Shown here: positions 56,036-64,000 of the stretch, piece after piece
Numbering within the stretch: position 1 is the stretch's first letter
Layout: every line of letters begins with the position of its first letter
From: Dipteris shenzhenensis
Lineage: Eukaryota; Polypodiophyta; Polypodiopsida; Gleicheniales
Strand: one strand, 5' to 3'
Length of the DNA stretch: 64,000 nt
Assembly (NCBI GenBank): GCA_047967505.1
Contig: CM106540.1
The notes under the pieces: generated by a model
The model's input: the letters and a program-made list of their open reading frames with translations, nothing else
What the model was told of the DNA's origin: nothing
Databases searched by the model: none
Position numbers and translations under genes: made by a program

Positions 56036-56555
56036 ATGGTTACTGCAAAAGTCACGGGATCTAGAGGCAGAAACCCTCGCCACATACATCACAGCAAAAT
56101 GGAGTAGTAGAGCACAAGATGCGCATCATCTGCGAAATGGGTAGGAGTATGATGAAAGGGAAAGATTTGCCAAAGACTTTCTGGGCTGAGGCATGTAACA
56201 CGGCAGTTTACATTCTGAATCATAGCTACACGAAGGCTGTGAATGGGATGACTCCACTGTAGACCTTTTCTGGTAAGAAACCTTCAGTTGCACATTTCAG
56301 AGTTTTTGGATGTGACTGTTTTGTACACGTCCTTGATGCTAACAGGACCAAATGGGAACCGAAGAGCCGAAAGTGTATTTTCTTGGGCTACAGTGAAGAG
56401 GCAAAGGGTTACCGTCTCTATAACCCTGTTACCAAGAAGGTGAGAGTAAGTCGTGATGTGGTCTTCTCAGAACAGCGGCATCAATTGGAGGAGGATGCTT
56501 CCTTCCCAGACAACTAGGACCAGGATATCCATCCAATATAACCACCAACAGCAGA
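56036..56555 (+). pseudogene. Copia pol continued: integrase C-terminal half
   Basis: Resumes the element begun at 41761. HGI-stop-RQ (TAG at 56062-56064 where the family has Gln) is followed by SPHTSQQNGVVEHKMRIICE with the catalytic Glu, FWAEACNTAVYILNHSYTK, FRVFGCDCFVHVL and KCIFLGYSEEAKGYRLYNP. It ends in the acidic linker (QLEEDASFPDN). It is cut by the LTR at 56556. RT and the 3' LTR of this element are not present. Confidence 0.9.
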
Positions 56556-56773
56556 CTGAACTCCCCCAACAGTGCTTGGGAGGATTCAAGATAAAGAAGT
56601 GAGAGTGCTCTCAATGGAAGCAAGAACAGAAGAGGGAGAGAGAGAGACAGAGAGCCACACAAGTTTTGGTGGGTGCAGAACCCCCTAATCTTCGTTTTCA
56701 TTCATTTATATATGTGTTTCAGTATTGTACATAACTGGGGTGAAGACATAGTGACCTTTAACCCCCACAACCT
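56556..56773 (-). repeat. Short 3' LTR of the minus-strand copia element
   Basis: About 218 bp, minus strand TGTGGGGGTTAAAGGTCAC to GGGGGAGTTCA, preceded on the minus strand by a polypurine tract (AAGTGGGAGG) at 56774-56785. GAGAGAGA low complexity lies inside. Confidence 0.65.
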
Positions 56774-56784
56774 CCCACTTAAAG

Positions 56785-59700
56785 GACAATGTGCCTTTAA
56801 GGGAGAACAACCAATGAGCATACTATCCAATGCCCATCAATACACAACAATACTCAAACCGTTGACTAGGTAGACTCTTTGTCAGCATATCTACAAGGTT
56901 ATCATCTGTATGAACCTTGACAAGCTCTACGCACTTATCCTCAAGTACCTCCTTGATGAAATGGTACCTGACCTCAATGTGTTTGGTCTTTGCATGAAAG
57001 ACTAGATTCCGTGCTAGCTAAATAGCACTCATGGAATCACTATGCAATGTTGGTACACCTGTATGAATCCCCAAATCTCTCACTAGCCGATCAAGCCATA
57101 TAGCCTCCTTGCAACCCTCTATGGCTACAACATACTCAGCCTCTGTGGTAGACAAAGCAATGCACTTCTGTGCATGAGACATCCATGACACTGCACCATC
57201 GGCAAAGGTGAACACATAACCAAAAGTGGATCTCCTACTATCCACATGCCCTGCATAGTTTGAATCTATGTACCCAAGTACACGCATGTCTCCTTTACCA
57301 AAGCAGATGCACATCTCCTTGGTACCCTTCATGTACCTCATGATGCACTTAACTGCCTCCCAATGCCTCTTTCCTAGATTAGCCATATACCGGCTAACAA
57401 CTCCCACTGCAAATGCAATGTCTGGTCTAGTAGCTATCACAGCATACATAAGACTCCCAATTGCTGATGCATAAGGAACCTTGGCCATCATGGCCCTCTC
57501 CTCATCTAATTTGGGACTATATATATGACTCAGTTTCACATATGGAGGCAATGGAGTACTCACTGCCTTCCCCCCCTCCATATTGAAACACTGCAATACT
57601 TTTGTAACATACTCCTTCTGTGAAAGCCAAAGGAGTTTCCTACTCCGTCCACGCATGATGCGCATACCAAGAATATGACCTGCAAGCCCCAAATCCTTCA
57701 TATCAAAGGCCTCATGCAACTTGGCCTTTAATGCATCTAGCTCACAAGTATTCTTGCTAGCCAATAGCATATCATCCACATATAGTGCCAGGATTATTAG
57801 GCTATTATCCTTAGCCCTTTTAGTCTAGAGGCAGTGATCAATTTCACTCCTTCTAAAACCTTGGGACCAAATGAAAGCATCAAACTTCTGATACCATTCT
57901 CTAGGCGCTTGCTTAAGACCATAGAGACCCTTCTTCAGCTTACAAACTAAATGCTCTTTGCCCTTTTCTTCAAAGCCTTCTGGCTGCACCATGTAAATTT
58001 CCTCATGCAAATCCCCATGCAAGAAAGCTGTCTTGACATCCATCTGCATAAGCTCCATATCCTCTCCATATCCTCTACTGCCACTAGTCCAAGCATGCAT
58101 CTAAGTGTGGTCATCTTCACAACCGAAGAGAATATCTCATCAAAGTCCACACCCTTCTCTTTCTTGAACCCTTTAGCAACCAAACGGGCCTTGTACCTAG
58201 GCACATCATCACCTGTGACCTTCATCTTGTAGACCCATTTACATGGCAATGCTTTCTTTCCATGTGGCAAAGAAACCAAGTCCCAAGTCTTATTCTTCAT
58301 AAGTGAACTCATCTTTGATTGCATAGCATACTCCCACTTCCATTTATCCTCGTGCATCATAGCCTCTTTGTAGCAAGAAGGCTCCCTGCAATCAGTAAGC
58401 ATCACATAGTCTACCCCTCGAACAAACCTATCAGGTGGTCTAGACACTCTAGATGATCTTCTCAAAGGCATTTCAGCTTGCTGTCCCACCTGCATATCAG
58501 CCACATTTGGCTCATCATTTCCACCAATAGACAATCCATCATCTACCCTTGATTGTATACCTGTGGAAGTACTTGCTGGTACCATTTCTTACACATTTGG
58601 TGCATGGACAGCTTGCTGTCTATCAACATATGCAGGTGGATTCACATCCTGGAAAGTGATTCTCCTCATTTCAACATCCCTCATGGGTGCCTTATGCATC
58701 TTCTTCTCATTGAAGACTACATCATGGCTGCGTATGATCTTCTTTGCTTCTGGATCCCAGAGACGATAGCCCATCTCTCCACTTTCACCATAACCCAGAA
58801 AGATGCATTTCCTAGACTTAGGATCTAGCTTCTTTCAAAGCTCTTTTGGCACATGTGCATATGCCTCACACCCAAATATACGCAAATGAGAGTAAGAGGG
58901 CTTCTTGCCACTCCATGCCTCTTCAAGAATACCACCATCCAAACTCTTACTAGGTGATCTATTGATCACATGCATTGCAGTCTTCATTGACTCAGCCCAA
59001 AAACCACCAGGAATACTTGCATTGGAAAGCATGAATTGCAACCTTTCTTGAATGGTACGGCTCATCTTTTTTGCAACTGGATTTTTCTCTAGAGTACGAG
59101 GGGATGTGAGCTCCCTCTTAATCCCTTGTGTATCATAGAAATGTTGAAAGTCATGAGAGAGATACTCTCCACCATTATCAGTCTGTAGGCATTTAAGCAT
59201 TCTATCTGACTGATTCTCAACCAAGGCTAGCCATTTCTGAAATACCTAGAACACATCACTCTTCCGAGCTATAGCATAAGCCCACACTTTCCTAGTTGCA
59301 TCATCAATGAATGTCACATTTAGCCCCACCTAATGACCGTGTAGGCATGGGACCACATACGTCTGAATGCACCAAATCAAGCTGTTCAAACTCTTTCTTT
59401 CCCCTTCTTTTATGGGCTGATTTAGTCTGTTATTCAAAATCAGAGAAACTCAAATGCGGTACATAACCCAAATGGCATAGGAGTTTCATTCCATTCTGGC
59501 TCATGTGCCCCAACCTGCAATGCCACAAAGAAGTGCTTGGCTACTCAGTTATTGCAACAACATGATCAAATACCCCTGATACATGTAAGGGATATAAAGT
59601 CCCACACTTGGCACCCCTGGCCAAAAGCATAGAGCCCTTCTAAATTTTCCAACTCTGAAAGCCAAAAGTGGTGTGAAAACCAGCATTATCTAGCTGACCC

Positions 59701-60120
59701 ACTGAAATAAAACTCTTGGTCAGCTTAGGCACATGTCTCACGTGTTTCAAAACAAATGCAGACCCATTTGCAAAAGAAAACTTTATGTCACCTGCTTCCA
59801 CTATGTCACATGCACAGTCCTTTCCAAGATGCATAGAACCTGTCTTTCTACTGTCATAAGTGGAGAACCATTCCCTATGGGGAGTAACATGGAATGAGGC
59901 ACCAGAATCCAAAATCCAATCCTAGGAATATGCATCATCTGAAGTGGTAAGCAACTCTGCAGATAAACTAGGCATGAAGAGAACATCATTGTCACTATCA
60001 TGTGTTACTGCATTGATCTCCTTGATCTTCACTTTTCCTTTGTCCTCCCTTGGACTCTCTTCCTTTTGATTTGCATCCCAATTTGCATTCTTTTTCTTAT
60101 CCTTTTGCTCTCTTTTCAGC
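56785..60120 (-). pseudogene. Copia pol polyprotein (Tnt1-like), 5'-truncated
   Basis: Reads from 60120 down to 56790: protease WILDSGASFHVTPHREWFS (near 59900); GAG_pre; integrase with DNGGEYLSHDF and FWAESMKTAMHVINRSP; RT with CKWVYKMKV, MDVKTAFLHGDLHEEIYMVQ, LYGLKQAPREWY and YVDDMLLAS (catalytic YVDD near 57770); RNase H with GYIDSNYAGHVDSRRST and ALSTTEAEYVVA. The integrase Glu in the usual VAERMNRT is Lys here (VAKKMSRT), and TAG replaces Gln in AI*LARN (57018-57020). Other stops occur. Gag and the 5' LTR are missing, cut near 60120 where the next copia LTR begins. Confidence 0.93.
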
Positions 60121-60135
60121 GTGTAGCAATACTTT

Positions 60136-60485
60136 TGTTGAGATATCGAGCTCCACTCGTGATATGCCAGGGTGACCGTTGTGCATTTATGTCACTGACT
60201 TGTTAGCTACAGATGCGGTTGGTACATTGCCCACGAATAATAGCTGGATGACAGCTATCCTTATGTACTCTAGTTCGTGGCTCAGTTAGTATGCCACCTT
60301 AGTTAGCTGAGTTTGGTTTGAGACCCACATATAGGGTTCTTCTATTTCTTTGTACAAGAGTTCTTTTGGCTTTCACAACTAAGAAGAGGAAAACTATTTT
60401 CAGCCTCCACATTTGTGTGTATTCCCCCATTGTGTATGTGAGAAAGCCGCAAGTGAGACTCCTTCCATCTCTCCCACTATCTTCA
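60136..60485 (+). repeat. 5' LTR of the last copia element
   Basis: About 350 bp, TGTTGAGATATCGAG to TATCTTCA, followed after CT by the primer site TGATATCAGAGCC (60488-60500). The second LTR lies beyond the window, so the boundary rests on motifs only. Confidence 0.7.
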
Positions 60486-61030
60486 CTTGATATCAGAGCC
60501 TAGTTCGTGGTAAGGAGCTCAAGAAAGCAAACCAAGTTCGCGGTGTCTTGGTAAGAGGACCAGTATTGCTTTCCTTTTTCGAGTTTGGGAGCAAATCTCT
60601 ACAGGTAGCACAGCCGAAAAGTGCAAGAGTGCATTGTCTCAGATTGAGACGCCCTTCGCAGTGTGGCGCGAGGGCAATATATGCTGCAGGCGAGGTGAAG
60701 CACTCTATGACTTTATTTTTCTGATTCGAGGCCATTTCGGGGCCCGTTTTGGTGGTGAAAGATTTCCACAGGCACTGAGAAAAAGGCCTTGTTTTTGCTG
60801 TGCGACCACTGCTCTACAGGTCGGTGAGAAGTTGTCACAAAAATTGCATCGTATGCCTATACGCAGAGATATTGGGAGTTACAAAATCATCCTTATTGCC
60901 TGTTGATGCAAAATCGTCACTAGGAAGTGACTGTGTGGTCAAATACCACTTTCGTCAGTTTTGTAGATTTGCCCGTGTGAGGCAGAAGCTGTGTTTTTGG
61001 AAGTGACAATTTATTTTGCAGTGTTCTGTA

Positions 61031-62098
61031 ATGGCGTCTGATTCTCTTTCACAGATTGTCACTGAAAAGCTTGACAAGAATAACTTCCAAGCATGGAAGT
61101 TTAGAATGATGAATTTCCTTATGGGAAAAGGCTATTGGGAGTTCATTATAGGAAATGAAGAAGAACCAGTTTTTCCTAATGTTCCCAATCAACAGGAAAT
61201 GCAGGCATTTAAAGGATGGCATGAGAGAGCTAGAAAAGTTATGTATTGGCTATCTATCAGTATTTCAGATTCTATGATTGTGCATATTCAGGATGCAAGT
61301 ACACCAAAGGAGGCATGGGATACTTTGGCAAAAATGTACAACACAAATATGCAAGCCAGGAAAATGCAGCTCAAGCAGGGGTTGCACAATGTGGAGAGAG
61401 AAAATATAAGCAGCAATGACTACCACATGAAGGTGAAGAAAATTGCACATGCACTTGCCTCCATTGGGTCACTAGTGAAAGATGATGATTTAGTTTTTGT
61501 GACCTTGAATGGTCTAGGAAAGGATTATGCATAGTTCCAGACATCCATTGCCATCCGTGAAAAATTTCCTAATTTTGAGGAGTTGCTTGCTCTTCTAATT
61601 TCTGAAGAGCAGAGAAATGGTGGTGCATCTTCTTCAGGAGGAACTTCAAAAGAAACTGTCTTCTACTCAAATGCTGGAAGAGGTAGAGGCAGAGGTAGAG
61701 GAGGCCAATCTAGAGGCCATGGTAGAAATCAGAATATGTAGTAAACTCAAGAAAACAGGTCCTATGAAGGAGGACGTGGTAACTCTAGAGGCAGGAGGAG
61801 CCAAAGAGGCCGTGGTGGATGGCAGAGAGGTCAAAATGCAAACAACAATGTTGAATGCTACTATTATGGTAAAATGGTTCATATGGCTAAAGACTGCTAC
61901 AAAAAGCAGAATGACATCATGAATGGAAAATTGCAGCAAGGGAATTATGCATCTTCTAGTAGACAGGGTGATGACAGAAATGAGCATCTATTTATGGTGC
62001 AGCACATGACCAATTCTATGACAAGTGCAGAAGAAAGCAATGATGTGTGGTATGTTGACTCAGGTGCATCAACCCACATGACAGGTCATGCAGAATAG
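61031..62098 (+). pseudogene. Copia gag and protease (last element)
   Basis: Begins MASDSLSQIVTEKLDKNNFQ with AWKFRMMNFLMGKGYWEFI and ASTPKEAWDTLAKMYNTN (UBN2-type gag). It is open to a TAG at 61532-61534 in the place of Gln. After that stop come an RG-rich region (GRGRGRGGQSRG), the zinc knuckle CYYYGKMVHMAKDC (second Cys is Tyr), and the protease YVDSGASTHMTGHAE before a TAG at 62096-62098. Several further stops fall at Gln codons. Confidence 0.92.
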
Positions 62099-63327
62099 AT
62101 GCAGGATGTAAGGAAAATGGAAAGACTAGGATTTGTGGAGACTAGTGATGATACTGCACATCCTATTGTGCAGATTGGTAAAATTCCTTTGTCTATGCAG
62201 GATGGGAAAAAGAAATACTTGTCTGATGTATTTCATGTCCCGAACATCATCAAGAACCTAGTTTCTTTGGTCAAATGGTTGAGCAGGGCTTGCAAGTCAG
62301 ATTTAATCCTCATGGATGCTTGGTTGAGGATATGAAAAATAACAGTCGCTTGATAGCAAAAGGAAAGAAGAAGGGCAGGATGTTTATGTTGGATGCAGAC
62401 ATGCCTGAATTGAGTGCAGCAATGTTTGCACATGGGACCGGTGTAGTTGTAGATATTGATATCTGGCATAAATGCATTGGTCATGTTAATGTACAGTGAC
62501 TTAAATCAATGCAGGCCCAAAATATTATTACAGGATTACCTAAATTCAAGGTTGCAAAAATGCATAAGGTATGTGAAGCCTGTCAATTTGGAAAACAAGC
62601 AAGGAAACCATTTCCTAGACATGTTCAAGAGAGTAAGAAGCCATTGGAATTAATCCACTTTGATGTGTGGACTACTAAAGCTACATCTATTGGAGGCTGT
62701 CATTACTTTGTCACTTTTATTGATGACTACAGCAAAAAAGTTTGGGTGCATTTTATGAAAAAGAAAAGTGAAGTGTTTGGGCATTTCAAAGCTTTTAAAG
62801 CTATGGCTGAAAAAGAAACAAGCCTGCAAATAAAATGCCTAAGATCAGATGGTGGGGGAGAGAACCTCTCAAATGAGTTTTCAAGGTTTCTACAGGAGCA
62901 TGGCATAAAGCAGCAATATTCATGCAGTCATACCCCACATCAAAATGGACTTGCAGAAAGGAAAAACAGGCATATTAGAGAGGTATCACGGGCCATGATA
63001 AATGAAAAAGACCTACCAGATTATTATTGGGCTGAAGCAGTTGCTATAGCAGTTTACATAATGAACAGGACTCCCACTGTAGTAATACATGGCATGACAC
63101 CAAAGGAGATGTATACTGGTAGGAAACCAGATATTTCTCATTTGAAAATTTTTGGTTGCATTGGCTATGTTCATGTGCCAGATGAGTTGAGGTCCAAGTT
63201 GGATCCAAAAGCTGAGAAGTGCATCTTTATTGTTTACTCTCTGCAGCAGAAAGGGTATAGATGCTATAACCCTTCTACTCGTAAGTTTACAGTGAGCAGA
63301 GATGTTTTTTATGAGATGAGCAGCTGA
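62099..63327 (+). pseudogene. Copia integrase (last element)
   Basis: After GAG_pre (KKYLSDVFHVPNIIKNLVS; DIWHKCIGHVNVQ) the integrase frame 62509-63327 is fully open. It has the H..C..C finger end (VCEACQFGKQARKPF), first Asp in ELIHFDVWTT, second Asp in LRSDGGGENLS and Glu in NGLAERKNRHI. All three catalytic residues are present, unlike in the other copia copies here. Upstream stops and a frame change near 62275 still break the polyprotein. Confidence 0.93.
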
Positions 63328-64000
63328 TATAAACCAGTAAATGTGATTGATGATGTAGATGCACAAAATGGTGATGCTGCACAGAATTCATAGTAGCAAT
63401 CACAAAATATTAGTGGACCTATAGTGTCCTCTAGTAGTGGTTCACATACTTTGCCATGGACAGGCAGATTGAGATCAGAAGAATCTTCTCAAAGCAATGC
63501 AGATAGTGGTATGTAGGTATCACGAAAAGAAAAAGAGACGGTAGATCAACCCATGTTTGATGTGAATGCAGGTCACTCTTATGTGGATGGTGAATCCAGT
63601 GGCTCAGAACAGAGCATTGATGATGAGTTGGGTATTCCTTCCGTTGTTACACCTGGAGTAAGGAAGACCAGGGATGTTTTGAGAGCACCTGGAAGTGAGC
63701 CTATTTTGCACAGGTCTACCAGAGCTAGATAACTTGTGGATAGGATGAAATATGATGGATTTATAGCCATTCACTCTGCCTATATGGTCAAAGTGATATA
63801 GGAACTAGAACCCACTTCTTTTGAGCAAGTGATGGGAAAAGAAAAATGGGAGAAAGCCATGGATGAAGAAATGGATGCCTTGGAAGCAAATGCTACATGG
63901 GAATTGGTGCCTTTGCCTAAAGACAAGAATGCAATTGGCTGTAAGTGGGTTTATAAGGTCAAGCACAATGCAGATGGTTCTGTGAACAGATACAAGGCAA
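63328..64000 (+). pseudogene. Copia linker and start of RT (continues past the window)
   Basis: The acidic/Ser-rich linker has several TAG stops at probable Gln codons, then [34 protein letters not shown] and [20 protein letters not shown], the entry of RT. Cut by the window end. Confidence 0.9.

Noticed and set aside
61016-61534. Genetic-code change (TAG read as Gln)
   Set aside because: The stops occur only in transposon relics that also have frameshifts and lost catalytic residues; the intact UGT gene ends normally. Deamination explains it better.
1-64000. tRNA or rRNA genes
   Set aside because: None was recognised; the only tRNA-like words are the short primer-binding sites next to copia LTRs.

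Overview
This is a gene-poor, transposon-dense stretch of a large plant nuclear genome. The evidence is one intact UDP-glycosyltransferase gene with a plant PSPG box and a GT-AG intron, many Ty1/copia and Ty3/gypsy fragments with plant-type LTRs and primer sites, two CACTA (En/Spm) elements, MITEs and satellite arrays. The make-up would fit a large-genome seed-free plant such as a fern or lycophyte, but the sequence alone does not prove this.

Layout. 1-2.3 kb: copia 3' end with LTR, then a gypsy RT fragment. 2.36-3.76 kb: degraded relative of an unusual transposase. 4.3-5.7 kb: two MITEs and a foldback. 7.45-10.28 kb: deleted CACTA element. 11.83-13.47 kb: the UGT gene, the only intact host-type gene. 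14.7-15.9 kb: short-period satellite. 15.9-18.1 kb: gypsy integrase plus LTR, abutting a CDC20-like pseudogene fragment. 20-22.1 kb: A+T-rich repeats and an unidentified exon. 22.1-23.7 kb: copia LTR and satellite. 23.714-31.041 kb: a 7.3-kb CACTA element with TnpA-like and TnpD-like genes, a 3-bp target duplication and CACAA termini, inserted in an ATGATG-type satellite. 31-33.8 kb: the satellite and copia gag fragments, duplicated with a ~1.25-kb period. 33.8-38.9 kb: broken copia and LINE pieces. 39.4-41.76 kb: ~180-bp satellite. 41.76-56.5 kb: a copia element split by a large TIR element. 56.5-64 kb: two more copia elements, on opposite strands.

The most unusual object is the 11.78-kb element at 44257-56033. 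It sits in a copia integrase gene, has 27-bp imperfect terminal inverted repeats (24/27) and is flanked by TA. It carries (1) a minus-strand DDE-like transposase gene that I cannot place in a named superfamily; (2) a divergent histone H3-fold protein that keeps the ARTKxTARK N-terminus of H3; (3) directly downstream, a spliced Ulp1/C48-type SUMO protease domain with His, Gln and Cys in place, probably once one fused reading frame with the H3 domain; (4) a plus-strand gene whose C-terminus looks ubiquitin-like; (5) another spliced plus-strand gene of unknown function; and (6) repeated hairpin motifs and CACGTG palindromes between the divergent genes. A second, degraded member of the transposase family lies at 2365-3760. 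A transposon carrying a histone-fold protein, a SUMO-type protease and a possible ubiquitin-like protein suggests that it manipulates host chromatin or SUMO control; that role is inference.

Almost all retroelement reading frames are broken. Many stops are TAG where the family has Gln (CAG), as expected from deamination of CHG-methylated cytosines in silenced DNA.
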